A stretch of 64,000 nt of DNA from Candidatus Nitrosopumilus sp. GTDB taxonomy: Archaea > Thermoproteota > Nitrososphaeria > Nitrososphaerales > Nitrosopumilaceae. Below the pieces are notes generated by a model that did not search any database, was not told the origin of the DNA, and worked only from the letters and a program-made list of their open reading frames with translations. A program made the translations under genes and the position numbers. This document shows, piece after piece, positions 45,621 through 54,868 of the stretch. The DNA is taken from positions 226,262 through 290,261 of the forward strand of contig QOOS01000001.1 in assembly GCA_003331425.1 (NCBI GenBank), read 5' to 3'. Numbering within the stretch: the stretch's first letter is position 1; each line of letters begins with the position of its first letter.

Positions 45621-46677
45621 ATGACTGCAAAACGCGATTATTATGAAGTTTTAGGAGTATCTAAAACTTCTTCTCCAGATGAAATTAAAAATCAATATCG
45701 AAAATTAGCATTAAAATTTCATCCTGATCGTAATCAATCTAAAGATGCTGGTGAACACTTTAAAGAAATTTCTGAAGCATATGCTATTCTTTCAGATTCT
45801 GAAAAAAAACAAACCTATGATCAACATGGACATGCAGGAGTAGATGGTACATATAGTAACGATGATATTTTTGGTCGCGGGGCGGCGGCGGTGGATTTAA
45901 CGATATTTTTGAATCAATTTTTGGTCGCGGGGCGGCGGCGGATTTACTCAACAACAACGAGGATCTGATCTTCTTTATCAAACAACTGTAACGTTAGAAG
46001 ATGTTTTACATGGAAAAAAAATGGAAATTAATTTACAAAAACAAATCAAATGTGATAATTGTCAGGGTTCTGGTTGTAAACCTGGAACCAATAAAAAAAC
46101 ATGTACATCATGTAATGGTCAAGGCGAAGTAAGACAAACGCGTAATATGGGATTTGCTTCATTTGTAACAGCTGCACCATGTCCAACTTGTAGAGGCCAA
46201 GGTTCAATGATAGAAACACCATGTAGTAATTGTAAAGGGCAAGGTCGAGTTAAAGGAACTAAAAAAGTTGATTTTCAAATTCCACCAGGAATTGATACAG
46301 GTGATTATATTGTTTCTAATGAAGGAAATGAAATTCCAGATGGAATTAATGGTGATTTGGTAATTCGAGTAAATATTCAACCTCACACGCATTTCAAAAG
46401 AGATGGAAAAGATATTTTTTATGATCGAGACATCTCAATGGTAGATGCTGCATTAGGATGTGAATTAATGGTGCCTACTCTGCATGGAGAAGAAAAAATC
46501 AAGATAGATTCTGGTAGTCAACCAAACACTATAATCAAATTAAAAGGAAAAGGAGTTTCTCATATTAATTCTAGGGGAACAGGGGATCAGTATGTACGAG
46601 TAGTAGTAAACATTCCTAAAAAACTCAATAAACATCAAAAAAATCTATTAAATGAATTTAAAGATACAACTGATTAA
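45621..46677 (+). pseudogene. dnaJ: Chaperone DnaJ (Hsp40), reading frame broken by two one-base losses
   Basis: All parts of a type I DnaJ are here, but in three frames. The J domain starts at 45621 (HPD motif near 36-38). In frame +3 the G/F linker continues as [12 protein letters not shown], and the zinc-finger and C-terminal domains continue from about 45941 in frame +1. These give CDNCQG, CTSCNG, CPTCRG and CSNCKG. The breaks lie in the two GGGG runs at 45879-45882 and 45929-45932, inside identical copies of a GC-rich repeat. Adding one G in each gives a normal protein of about 352 residues. Both losses look the same, so a sequencing or assembly error is more likely than true decay; the rest is intact and well conserved. 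Confidence 0.85.
45868..45941 (+). repeat. Direct repeat in the dnaJ Gly-rich linker, 50 bases apart
   Basis: A 24-base sequence (five T, then GGTCGCGGGGCGGCGGCGG) occurs at 45868-45891 and again at 45918-45941. These are by far the most GC-rich stretches of the region. With one G restored the period becomes 51 bases (17 codons) and both copies read FGRGGGGGG in the DnaJ frame. Confidence 0.9.
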
Positions 46678-46685
46678 TCGATAAT

Positions 46686-47225
46686 ATGAAAATTGCACTA
46701 GATGTTGATGGTGTACTTGCTGATGTAATAGTTTCATGGTTAAATTATAGTAATTCCATTAGGCCATCTATTTCTAAAAATCAGGTAACAGATTGGGAAT
46801 TTTGGAAAAAATTTAAAATTGATCCATTTGATTTTTATTCAGAATTAAGTTCTTGTTGGAAAAATTGGAAATCAATTCCAGTAACTGAAAAAAATTTATC
46901 CTTAACGACAAAAAATCTTTCTAATTTTGCACAAGTAGATATTGTTACAGCTAGAGAAATTTCTACTAATTCTTTTGTAAAAAATTGGTTAGAATATCAT
47001 GACATTTCATATGACAATTATGTATCTGTGATTGATGGACCTATGAAAGCTGATTTAGATTATGATATTTTTATTGATGATTCTCCATTAAATGCAATTA
47101 AATTTCTTGAAAATAATAAAAAAGTTATTTTATATTCACAACCTTGGAATAAGCATATTTCTAATAATCAATTATTCCGAATTTCAAAACTTTCTGAATC
47201 AATTAAAATAATTAAAAATAATTAA
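46686..47225 (+). CDS. HAD-superfamily 5'-nucleotidase-like phosphatase
   Basis: The 179-residue protein has the HAD motif 1 ALDVDGVLAD (4-13), with the nucleophile and acid/base aspartates. A short cap follows, then TAREIS (motif 2 region, about 97-102), and FIDDSPLNAIKFL (motif 4, about 127-139). The lay-out is close to 5'(3')-deoxyribonucleotidase and NT5C-type proteins. The substrate is not known. The start lies 8 bases after the dnaJ stop, and the 3' end overlaps by 4 bases with a small zinc protein gene on the other strand. Confidence 0.75.
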   Translation: MKIALDVDGVLADVIVSWLNYSNSIRPSISKNQVTDWEFWKKFKIDPFDFYSELSSCWKNWKSIPVTEKNLSLTTKNLSNFAQVDIVTAREISTNSFVKNWLEYHDISYDNYVSVIDGPMKADLDYDIFIDDSPLNAIKFLENNKKVILYSQPWNKHISNNQLFRISKLSESIKIIKNN

Positions 47226-47386
47226 TTTTTTTCAAATTTTCTGATGTTAATTTGATGACCATTTCTAACATGAGTTACATGACTTGTTTTCATTAATTCT
47301 GCAATCTTATCTTCACTGTAAAATTTAATGTTATATCGTCCAATTACTTTTTTACAACTTGTACAATAAATTTCTCGAAATTCCAT
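47222..47386 (-). CDS. Small Cys/His protein (54 residues)
   Basis: An ATG at 47386 opens a 54-codon frame: EFREIYCTSCKKVIGRYNI at the start, with a CxxC pair at 8-11, and a His-containing stretch SHVTHVRNGHQI (35-46). One CxxC plus several histidines could bind one metal ion. The frame ends inside the last codons of the nucleotidase gene. No family recognised; coding is supported by the regular length, good start and conserved-looking zinc pair. Confidence 0.55.
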   Translation of the reverse strand: MEFREIYCTSCKKVIGRYNIKFYSEDKIAELMKTSHVTHVRNGHQINIRKFEKN

Positions 47387-47464
47387 CTTTATCACTTAAT
47401 TAATTTGAAAATACTATTTTCTTGTATAATAAAGAACTTATTTTAGAATTCAAAATCACACGAT

Positions 47465-47549
47465 GCAGGAATTACCAAGCCTGGTCAACAGTGTAAGGTT
47501 CAGATCCTTGTCTCTTAGGAGTTCATGGGTTCAAATCCCATTTTCTGCA
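47465..47549 (+). tRNA. tRNA-Leu (anticodon CAG)
   Basis: GCAGGAA at the 5' end pairs with TTTCTGC at the 3' end (one G-T pair). The anticodon stem TAAGG/CCTTG holds the loop TTCAGAT, so the anticodon is CAG (codon CTG). The long variable arm TCTCTTAGGAG marks a class II tRNA, as required for leucine. The T loop TTCAAAT is canonical, the discriminator is A (47549), and CCA is not encoded. It lies 3 bases before the 3' end of the gatE gene on the other strand. Confidence 0.95.
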
Positions 47550-47552
47550 TTT

Positions 47553-49457
47553 TTATTCTTCTAATTTCTTTTTAATATTCTCTAATAGAAGATTATTGAT
47601 TATTTCTCCAGATGCTTTACCCCTTAACTCTTTCATAGCAATTCCCATTAATGGTCCAATTGCCCTTTCTTTTTGATTTTTAATTATTTCTTGATTTTTA
47701 TCTACTATATTTTTAATAATCTGATCTAAATCTTCATTCTTGATTGATTCAATTGAAGTATTTTTCATGGCTTCCTCCACATTTTGTGATTTATTTGACA
47801 TAATATTTTCAAGAATTATTTCAATTGACTCTTTTGCAATTTTCCCTTTGTTCAATAATTCAAATAATTTAAAAATTTCTTGATTTTTTAATAAGTTTGA
47901 ATTTAATCCCTTTCTTTCTAAATTTGTAATTGTTGAACAAAGAATTGATGCAACAAATGTTGGATTTGTTTTAATATTTTCAAGAATTTTTTCAAATAAT
48001 TCAATATATTTTGAATCAAAAATTTGTTCTGATAATTGCTTATTCATTTTATATTTTATTTCTATTTCTTTAATTGCATCATCCCATAATTTTGGAATGT
48101 TTTTTTCTGCGTCACTTAGTTCTTTTTCAGTTACTATTATTGGTGGAATATCTGTTTCTGGATACATTCGTGCAGCACCTGGTCTTGGTCGGAGAAATTT
48201 TGTTTCTCCTGTTGGAGTAGCTAATCTTGTATCAATTGGTATACCTTGATTTTTGATATGTTCTATTCGTGCAATAATTTGATCAATTACTATGTGAATT
48301 TTTTCTTCTGGTGCTGCTAATATTAAAAAGGCATCATTTTCGTTAATTTTTAATAAATTTCTCAATCCATTTAGATCAGATGCTTCTATGCCATAATTTG
48401 GTAATTCATCAGAATGAAAAACTCCTCCAATTCCAAAAAATCTAACTAGTTCTGCTACTTCTTTGCCTAATCTTATGCCTTCATATGGTAAATATCCAAA
48501 AATTCCACCCATATTTTTAAAAGAAATTGCTATAATCTTGTGATTTTTCTTTATGGCATTTTGAATAATTTTTGATTTACATTTTGAAAATAATTCTGTA
48601 ATGTCTTTTTTATTATCCTCATCATATTTCCAATTGGTTTCTAGTATTTTTTTTGAAATTTTTAGTAACCCATGTTGTCTTTTTGCTTCATATTCTACAA
48701 CTTTTTCTAATTGATCCAACTGTTGAACTCCTTTAACTTCAATAACAATTCCTCCACCATCTTTAATGGATACATTAACGTCTTGTCTAATTGTTCCTAA
48801 TCCTCTTTTTACTCTTTTTGTACTTCTCAAAATTCTTCCTAGAGATAATGCAATTTTTTTAATTTCTGTTAATTCTACTTCAAAAGGATCTGTTGCAATT
48901 TCTACTAACGGAACACCTAGTCTCTCTAAACCAAATTTTCTTGTTGTTCCTTCTTCACCTAAAATTTTTGCTGCATCCTCCTCTAAACAAATTGACTGAA
49001 TTCCTATTTTTGTTTCCCCTGCATTGTAAAATCCACCTTGAGAAATTAACATAGTACGTTGAAACCCTGTTGTATTAGAGCCATCAATTACTGTTTTTCT
49101 CATTGGATAAATCTCACTAAAAATAGTTGATTTCAATGCTGCAGCGATAACTAATGCAATTTTTCTGGCATCTTCATCCAATTCATGTGGTGGTTCTTCA
49201 TCTTGTTCAACTAAACAACTACTCTCTTCGTTTGCATAGTACATGATAGTTTTTGATTTTGTACTTTCAAAAAGTGCAGCAGGATCAAATTCACCTAATT
49301 CACTTTTAGAAGCTCGTAATTTTCTTTGAAATTTTATTGAATAATCATCTGATTCTATTGGTGTACAATTACAAAATAATTTTTTATTAGTTTCAAGCTG
49401 TTGGTGAATTTCTAAGCCTACTTTTACGCCTACATCTTTAATTGAAAATTTTTCCAT
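47553..49457 (-). CDS. gatE: Glutamyl-tRNA(Gln) amidotransferase subunit E
   Basis: Larger subunit (634 residues) of the archaea-specific amidotransferase that turns Glu-tRNA(Gln) into Gln-tRNA(Gln). The GatB/E core is clear: VGLEIHQQLETNKKLFC (11-27), EEPPHELDEDARKIAL, IDGSNTTGFQRTML (about 124-137), LERLGVPLVEIATDP and RQDVNVSIKDG. The AspRS-like GAD insertion (about 290-400) and the C-terminal YqeY-like tail (RAIGPLMGIAMKELRGKASGEIINNLL) follow. It is downstream of gatD with a 12-base gap. Confidence 0.95.
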   Translation of the reverse strand: MEKFSIKDVGVKVGLEIHQQLETNKKLFCNCTPIESDDYSIKFQRKLRASKSELGEFDPAALFESTKSKTIMYYANEESSCLVEQDEEPPHELDEDARKIALVIAAALKSTIFSEIYPMRKTVIDGSNTTGFQRTMLISQGGFYNAGETKIGIQSICLEEDAAKILGEEGTTRKFGLERLGVPLVEIATDPFEVELTEIKKIALSLGRILRSTKRVKRGLGTIRQDVNVSIKDGGGIVIEVKGVQQLDQLEKVVEYEAKRQHGLLKISKKILETNWKYDEDNKKDITELFSKCKSKIIQNAIKKNHKIIAISFKNMGGIFGYLPYEGIRLGKEVAELVRFFGIGGVFHSDELPNYGIEASDLNGLRNLLKINENDAFLILAAPEEKIHIVIDQIIARIEHIKNQGIPIDTRLATPTGETKFLRPRPGAARMYPETDIPPIIVTEKELSDAEKNIPKLWDDAIKEIEIKYKMNKQLSEQIFDSKYIELFEKILENIKTNPTFVASILCSTITNLERKGLNSNLLKNQEIFKLFELLNKGKIAKESIEIILENIMSNKSQNVEEAMKNTSIESIKNEDLDQIIKNIVDKNQEIIKNQKERAIGPLMGIAMKELRGKASGEIINNLLLENIKKKLEE

Positions 49458-49469
49458 TTTATTACCTGA

Positions 49470-50759
49470 TCACGTTGAAAATTCTAATGCAATTTCTTTT
49501 AACATATTTTCTTTAATTTCATCAAATTTTTCAGTATTTCCTGTTACCCACATTGCTTTAACTAATGCAATTTCTGGAATCATGTTTTCTAGTGGAATAA
49601 TTCCTAGATTTAATAGATCTCTTCCACTTTCATACACTGTCATTCTTACCATACCATCAATACATTGAGAAGTCATTCCCATAAAAATTCCCTTTTCATT
49701 TGCCATTTTTACTGCCGGATACATATTCTGACCAATGTGTCCTAATCCTGTTCCTTCAAAAATAATTGCTTTAACTCCCGAATCTATTAAATTTTTTAAT
49801 AAATCTGGATTATACCCAGGATGATATTTTACTAAAGCAACTTTTTCATTGATTTTTATTTTTGGCTCAAATTCATTAACTTTGAAAAAATCTCTTTTCA
49901 TATTTTTCTGAATTTTATTATTTACAATCAAAAATGCTGGATCATTTCCTATTGTTTGAAATGCTCCTCTTTTACTGGTGTGATTTTTTCTCACACGTGT
50001 ACCAATATGACAAGCAATTGTTTCATCATTTTCATCTTGATGCATTGCAATGTAAATTCCATTTGTTTTTGATTCAGTAAGAAACTTTACTGCTCCAATT
50101 AGATTTAATGCAGCATCTGATGATGCTCGATCTGATGATCTTTGTGATCCAACTAATGCAATAGGTATCGGAAAACCTGCTAATGCAAAAGAGAGATACG
50201 ATGATGTATAATGCATTGTATCTGTTCCATGAGCAATTATAATTCCCGTATACTGAGATTTACTATATTCCTTAACTGTTTCAGCAATTTTTACCCAATG
50301 CTCAGGCATAATATTTTCAGAATATTCTGAAAATAGAACTTTAGTTTCAATATTTGCTATTTTCCCTAGTTCTGGAACAGATGAATTAAGTTCCTCTGCT
50401 GTTAATACTGGTGTAACCGCACCAGTTCTATAGTCAATTTTACTTGCAATTGTTCCCCCAGTTGATAATAATAAAATATTTGGTAAATTATCATTCTTTT
50501 CAATATTTTCTTTAGTTTCAATATTTTTTTCTATGGATGATTTTTTTTCAACCTTTTCAATATTTTTGATTTCTAAACCAATATTGTATCCACTTTTTAA
50601 TTTCAATACAATATGTTTGTCATCACTGTGTTCATATCGTGGCATAACTATTCCCGAATATGTAATGTCAGCTAAAATTTTGACAGAATCACCTATTGAA
50701 ATTTTATTTACTTTCAAAAATTCTAATGAATTTCCATGATAACCTGTGTATTCTGACAT
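49470..50759 (-). CDS. gatD: Glutamyl-tRNA(Gln) amidotransferase subunit D
   Basis: The glutaminase subunit (429 residues) of the GatDE enzyme is related to type I L-asparaginase. The N-terminal beta domain (about 1-80) is followed by the catalytic domain with LLSTGGTIASKIDYRTGAVTP (about 95-115), IIAHGTDTMHYTSSYL (about 172-187) and the VGSQRSSDRASSDAALNL block. The threonines of TGGT and GTDT are the asparaginase-type catalytic residues. Ammonia passes from here to GatE, encoded next. Confidence 0.95.
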   Translation of the reverse strand: MSEYTGYHGNSLEFLKVNKISIGDSVKILADITYSGIVMPRYEHSDDKHIVLKLKSGYNIGLEIKNIEKVEKKSSIEKNIETKENIEKNDNLPNILLLSTGGTIASKIDYRTGAVTPVLTAEELNSSVPELGKIANIETKVLFSEYSENIMPEHWVKIAETVKEYSKSQYTGIIIAHGTDTMHYTSSYLSFALAGFPIPIALVGSQRSSDRASSDAALNLIGAVKFLTESKTNGIYIAMHQDENDETIACHIGTRVRKNHTSKRGAFQTIGNDPAFLIVNNKIQKNMKRDFFKVNEFEPKIKINEKVALVKYHPGYNPDLLKNLIDSGVKAIIFEGTGLGHIGQNMYPAVKMANEKGIFMGMTSQCIDGMVRMTVYESGRDLLNLGIIPLENMIPEIALVKAMWVTGNTEKFDEIKENMLKEIALEFST

Positions 50760-50791
50760 TTATGAGAATTAGAATTACTATTTTATTAAAA

Positions 50792-52993
50792 CTACCTGTA
50801 ATAGGAGGCGACTAATTTTTCACCCATCTTAAGGTCTTTTTGTTCTCTTACTTTCTTGACTGCTTCTTCAAAGTGTTTCATAGTTACTTTGGCATCTATG
50901 CTAGCTTTTTCCATTTCTTTTACATCCGGATGGGAATCTAAGAATTCGTGAATTACTAAAGATACAGCAGTATTTGCTATAGATGCTGTATCTGCACCAC
51001 TTAATCCGTCTGTAATTTCTGACAATTTATCAAAATCAATATGTTTTGGATCACTTGGTTCACTAATGGTTGGAATCTTTTCAGCATTAATTTTTAGAAT
51101 ACTCTTTCTACTTTCTTTATCTGGTAATGGGATTTGAATAATCTTATCAAATCTTCCCGGTCTTAATAATGCTGGATCAATCATGTCAGCCCTGTTTGTT
51201 GCTGCTAAAACAATAACTCCATGCATATTTTCCATTCCATCTAATTCTGTTAGTAATTGACTTACAACTCTTTCAGTAACTGCTGTTTCTCCACCAGCTC
51301 CTCTAATTGGTGCAATAGAATCAATTTCATCAAAGAAAACTACACATGGTGCAGATTGTCTTGCTCTCTTGAAAATTTCTCTAATTCCTCTTTCAGACTC
51401 ACCAACCCATTTTGATAACAATTCAGGTCCTCTGACTGAAACAAAGTTTGCTTCACTTTGTGTTGCAACTGCTTTAGCAAGTAAAGTCTTACCAGTTCCA
51501 CTTGGACCGTGAAGTAAGATACCTCTTGGCATACTGTGTCCTAGTTTATCATACAATGCAGGATATTTCATTGGCCATTCAACTGCTTCTTGTAATTCTT
51601 TTTTAACATCTTCTAAACCACCAACTTCTTCCCATTTTATGTCAGGATTTTCAATGAATACTTCTCTCATTCCAGATGGAGTAACTTCAATCAATGCTTT
51701 AGTGAAATCATCATGATTTACAATCAGTTTATCTAAAGTCTCTGGTGGGAGTTTTTCTTCTTCTAAATTAAGTTCAGGTAGTAATCTTCTCAAACATTTC
51801 ATTGCTGCTTCTTTACATAGATATTCTAAGTCTGCACCAACATATCCGTGACTGACTGAAGCAATTTTATCAATATTTACCGGTAAATCTTGACTATCGT
51901 CTGCTAAAGGCATATTTCTGCTGTGTATTGCAAGAATATCTCTTCGTCCTTTTTTATCTGGTACTTTAATCTCAATTTCTCTATCAAATCTTCCCGGTCG
52001 TCTTAGTGCAGGATCAATTGCATTAGGTCTGTTTGTTGCAGCAATAACAATTACTTTTCCTCTTCCTTCTAATCCATCCATTAATGATAACATTTGTGAA
52101 ACAACTCTACGTTCAACTTCTCCTGTAACCTCTTCTCTTTTTGGTGCAATAGAATCAATTTCATCAACAAAAATTATTGATGGTGCTTTTTCTCTTGCTT
52201 CTTTGAAAATTTCTCTTAATCGAGCTTCACTTTCTCCATAAAACTTACTCATAATTTCAGGACCTGAAATACTAATGAAATGAGCTTGACTTTCATTTGC
52301 AACTGCTTTAGCAAGTAAAGTCTTACCAGTTCCTGGAGGACCATAAAGTAAAACGCCTTTTGGAGCTTCAATTCCAAGTTTCTCGAAAATTTCAGGATGT
52401 CTTAATGGAAGCTCAATCATTTCTCTTACTTTCTTAATTTCATTATGTATACCGCCAATGTCTTCATAGGTTACTTGTGGAACACCGCGTAATGTTTCTC
52501 CTTTTTCTGCAATATGGAAAACTGTTTTTTGTGTAATCAAAACTGCATCTGCAGCTGGTGTAACACCAATTACTTGGAATGTTAATCGTCCACCAAAGTA
52601 TGGGACCATAACGTTATCACCTTTGATTAATGGAACACTTTCTAAAGCATCTGCAAGATATCTTTCATCTATTGGAGGTATTGCTTCTAATGGTGCAACT
52701 ACTACTTTTTCTGCTGCAGTTGCTTTAATTTTTCTAACTGATATTGTGTCTCCAATTGCAATTCCTGAATTATTTCTTCCTAGTCCGTCAATTCTGATAA
52801 TTCCTTTTCCTTCATCAGATGGATATAATGGAAGACATTTTGCAACTGTTCTTCTTTTACCTTTAATTTCAATTACATCCCCAGTTGATGCATTTAACGT
52901 ATCCATTGAGTCATAATCAATTCTAGCTACTCCTCTTCCAACATCCCTAGTATATGCCTCAAGAACTTTGAGAGAAAGAGCATTTTGACTCAT
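50792..52993 (-). CDS. cdc48: CDC48/p97-type AAA+ ATPase (VAT)
   Basis: The 733-residue unfoldase has an N-terminal double-psi beta-barrel plus alpha-beta domain (1 to about 180). Two AAA modules follow: Walker A GPPGTGKT near 219 with [11 protein letters not shown], and GPSGTGKT near 493 with [11 protein letters not shown]. Both have arginine fingers and sensor motifs ([24 protein letters not shown]). The last residues, ASYYR, fit the hydrophobic-Tyr-X tail that opens the 20S proteasome gate. The promoter upstream (TATAAAAA about 25 bases before the ATG) suggests a leaderless message. It diverges from the L2 gene. Confidence 0.96.
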   Translation of the reverse strand: MSQNALSLKVLEAYTRDVGRGVARIDYDSMDTLNASTGDVIEIKGKRRTVAKCLPLYPSDEGKGIIRIDGLGRNNSGIAIGDTISVRKIKATAAEKVVVAPLEAIPPIDERYLADALESVPLIKGDNVMVPYFGGRLTFQVIGVTPAADAVLITQKTVFHIAEKGETLRGVPQVTYEDIGGIHNEIKKVREMIELPLRHPEIFEKLGIEAPKGVLLYGPPGTGKTLLAKAVANESQAHFISISGPEIMSKFYGESEARLREIFKEAREKAPSIIFVDEIDSIAPKREEVTGEVERRVVSQMLSLMDGLEGRGKVIVIAATNRPNAIDPALRRPGRFDREIEIKVPDKKGRRDILAIHSRNMPLADDSQDLPVNIDKIASVSHGYVGADLEYLCKEAAMKCLRRLLPELNLEEEKLPPETLDKLIVNHDDFTKALIEVTPSGMREVFIENPDIKWEEVGGLEDVKKELQEAVEWPMKYPALYDKLGHSMPRGILLHGPSGTGKTLLAKAVATQSEANFVSVRGPELLSKWVGESERGIREIFKRARQSAPCVVFFDEIDSIAPIRGAGGETAVTERVVSQLLTELDGMENMHGVIVLAATNRADMIDPALLRPGRFDKIIQIPLPDKESRKSILKINAEKIPTISEPSDPKHIDFDKLSEITDGLSGADTASIANTAVSLVIHEFLDSHPDVKEMEKASIDAKVTMKHFEEAVKKVREQKDLKMGEKLVASYYR

Positions 52994-53013
52994 ACAAAAA
53001 GAACCTCTAATCT

Positions 53014-53025
53014 AATTTTTATACC
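53014..53025 (-). promoter_or_regulatory. TATA element of cdc48
   Basis: On the minus strand TATAAAAATT lies about 22-31 bases before the cdc48 ATG at 52993. That is the normal place for an archaeal TATA box serving a transcript that begins at or next to the start codon. Confidence 0.5.
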
Positions 53026-53097
53026 TTTGTGGTAATTCTTTCCTATTCTAATCCATACCAAAGCTTAAAATTCTCTTTTCAGATTGAAACGATCAAC

Positions 53098-53832
53098 TTG
53101 GGTAAAAGACCATTAGTACGTAGACGAGGCCGTGGAGGCAATCAATTTAGATCGACTTCCACTGGTAAAGTAGGAAAAACTGCTAATTATCCACGTTTTC
53201 CACTAGCAGAAAATCATGTTGGGGAAATTATTGATTTAGTTCACGAGCGTGGACGAGAAGCACCTTTATCTAAAGTTAGATTTGAAGACGGTTCTGTTTC
53301 CTTTATTCCTGCAGTACTAGGAACTAAAGTTGGAGAATCATTACAATTTGGTTTAAAATCAAAAATTGAACAAGGAAATGTAATTAGTGTTCAAAATATT
53401 CCTGATGGAACAATTGTTTGTAATATTGAAAGACATTTTGGTGATGGTGGAGCTATAGTAAAATCTGCTGGAACTAACGCAACTATTTTCTCTCACGGAG
53501 ATGACGGTGTCACAATTAAACTTCCTTCAGGAAAATTTGCAACTCTTAATCCAAAAAATAGAGCAATGATTGGTACTCTTGCTGGTGGTGGTGCAACTGA
53601 ACGCCATTTCATGAGTGCTGGAAACAAATGGCGAAGTTTCAAAGCTAAAGGAAAGAAATATCCAATTGTTAGAGGTGTTGCACAAGCAGCATATGTTCAC
53701 CCACACGGTGGTGGTCGTCACCAACATGTTGGACAAAGTTCTACAGTTTCTAGAGATGCTCCTCCTGGTGCAAAGGTAGGAAGTATTGCTGCTAGAAAAA
53801 CAGGTAGAGCTAGAATTAAAGAAAGAAAGTAG
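53098..53832 (+). CDS. rpl2: 50S ribosomal protein L2
   Basis: The 244-residue large-subunit protein lies close to the peptidyl transferase centre. It has GKRPLVRRRGRGGNQF at the N-terminus, NYPRFPLAENHVGEIIDLVHE, and GDDGVTIKLPSGKFATL. The C-terminal conserved region with the essential histidine is GVAQAAYVHPHGGGRHQHVG. The frame is open for 23 more codons, back to a GTG at 53029. The protein family starts with GKR, so the TTG at 53098 is the proper start. It is separate from the main ribosomal operon genes, as often seen in thaumarchaea. Confidence 0.93.
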   Translation: MGKRPLVRRRGRGGNQFRSTSTGKVGKTANYPRFPLAENHVGEIIDLVHERGREAPLSKVRFEDGSVSFIPAVLGTKVGESLQFGLKSKIEQGNVISVQNIPDGTIVCNIERHFGDGGAIVKSAGTNATIFSHGDDGVTIKLPSGKFATLNPKNRAMIGTLAGGGATERHFMSAGNKWRSFKAKGKKYPIVRGVAQAAYVHPHGGGRHQHVGQSSTVSRDAPPGAKVGSIAARKTGRARIKERK

Positions 53833-53882
53833 TTTATCTTTAAACTTAAAATTGATTAAGAACTTTCTTGTATTTTGTATTA

Positions 53883-54161
53883 ATGACAAATCAACGTGTT
53901 AGACTCTTTGTAACTGGTAGAGTACAAGGAGTTTTCTTTCGTCAGAGTCTAAAAGCTAAGTCTATTCAAAACAATATTTGTGGATGGGTAAAAAATCTTC
54001 CAGATGGTCGTGTTGAATGTGTTTTAGAGGGTACAGAAGACAATGTTTCTAAGTTAGTCAAATGGTCCCATGTCGGTCCTGCCAATTCCATTGTAGAACA
54101 TGTTGAAATTCATAACGAGGAATTTAATAATGAATTTTCAAAGTTTGATGTTTTGTATTAA
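53883..54161 (+). CDS. acyP: Acylphosphatase
   Basis: Small enzyme (92 residues from ATG 53883) that hydrolyses acyl phosphates. It has the signature VTGRVQGVFFRQSLK (about 10-24), with the catalytic arginine in FFR, and the GWVKNLPDGRVECVLEG segment (about 34-50), with the catalytic asparagine. The frame can be extended five codons up to a TTG, but the ATG fits the family. The 3' end overlaps the DUF5655-like gene by 4 bases. Confidence 0.92.
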   Translation: MTNQRVRLFVTGRVQGVFFRQSLKAKSIQNNICGWVKNLPDGRVECVLEGTEDNVSKLVKWSHVGPANSIVEHVEIHNEEFNNEFSKFDVLY

Positions 54162-54496
54162 CGAATATTTTCATAAGCATTTTTGAAAAACTCAGTAAAT
54201 TCTGAAATTTGTTGTTCTTTTTTTATTTGAATAATTTGGATTGGATCTTTTCTACTTTTTTGAATTTTAATTTTTACTCCTTCTTTTTCTGGTTCTACAT
54301 CAAGAAACCATCTAAATGTCATTGATTTGCAAAATACAACTCTATGCATTCGAACATCTTCTACTACATTTTCACCTAATTTGAAGCAGAATTCTCTAAT
54401 TGAATCAAAAAGAGGTAACACATCAGCTGGAATTTGTTTTTTAAAATCATCATAGTTTCTTTTGTTACCAAATGAAATTATTCCATCCATGATCAT
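54158..54496 (-). CDS. DUF5655-like protein
   Basis: The 112-residue protein has one compact alpha-beta domain (PLFDSIREFCFKLGENVVEDVRMHRVVFCKSMTFRWFLDVEPEK region, about 27-75) and alternating charged C-terminal segments. It resembles the DUF5655 domain, sometimes annotated as a predicted transport-associated domain. Function is not known. It lies directly next to the SRP RNA gene on the same strand, downstream of it by 23 bases. Its own promoter would then have to lie inside or beyond the RNA gene, or it is read through. Confidence 0.5.
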   Translation of the reverse strand: MIMDGIISFGNKRNYDDFKKQIPADVLPLFDSIREFCFKLGENVVEDVRMHRVVFCKSMTFRWFLDVEPEKEGVKIKIQKSRKDPIQIIQIKKEQQISEFTEFFKNAYENIR

Positions 54497-54519
54497 GCAA
54501 ATTTGATTTTAATTATAAA

Positions 54520-54835
54520 GGTAGTAGATCCGCTGGTTCCAGTCTAGACGAATAGCCCCATTTCAAGGCATACAAGATCCGCCACGTAGACGAGGAAGCG
54601 TGGATGCTCCACCTTAGGATTGCTCCCTCCCGGACCTCATCCCTTTCGATAGTTCGGTCTTAGAAGTTATTCCTTCGAATATTTCTAGTCCTGCAACCAC
54701 CCGCCTCGGCGTGATTTCATTTCCGCACACCAAGCGGGAATTACCCATCTAGAGATTTACCCAACAGTTGCTGATCTCTGCATATAGCCGGTTTCAGAAT
54801 AGGGCACGGCTGGCACCCCAATCCTACCTACTACC
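54520..54835 (-). ncRNA. ffs: Signal recognition particle (7S) RNA
   Basis: On the minus strand the 316-base RNA starts GGTAGTAGG and ends CTACTACC, so the two ends pair (helix 1). The S-domain hallmark of helix 8 is present as GAGGTCCGGGAGGGAGCAATCC (54602-54635 region), and an Alu-like domain with paired G+C-rich arms fills the 5' part. The tract is much richer in G+C than the genome, with no long open frame. A TATA element (54859-54866) centred 27 bases before the 5' end supports the start. It guides secretory and membrane proteins to the translocon with SRP19 and SRP54, which are not encoded here. Confidence 0.88.
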
Positions 54836-54868
54836 GTTTTTTCTAAAAGATGGCATGTTATATTTGCA

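Noticed and set aside
45621..46677. Programmed frameshifting in dnaJ
   Set aside because: It would need two events in identical GC-rich repeats, and no slippery site with pairing or pseudoknot is evident; an error in G counts explains both at once.
53029..53097. N-terminal extension of ribosomal protein L2 from a GTG
   Set aside because: The extension is not basic or conserved and L2 proteins begin with GKR; the TTG at 53098 is in the right place.
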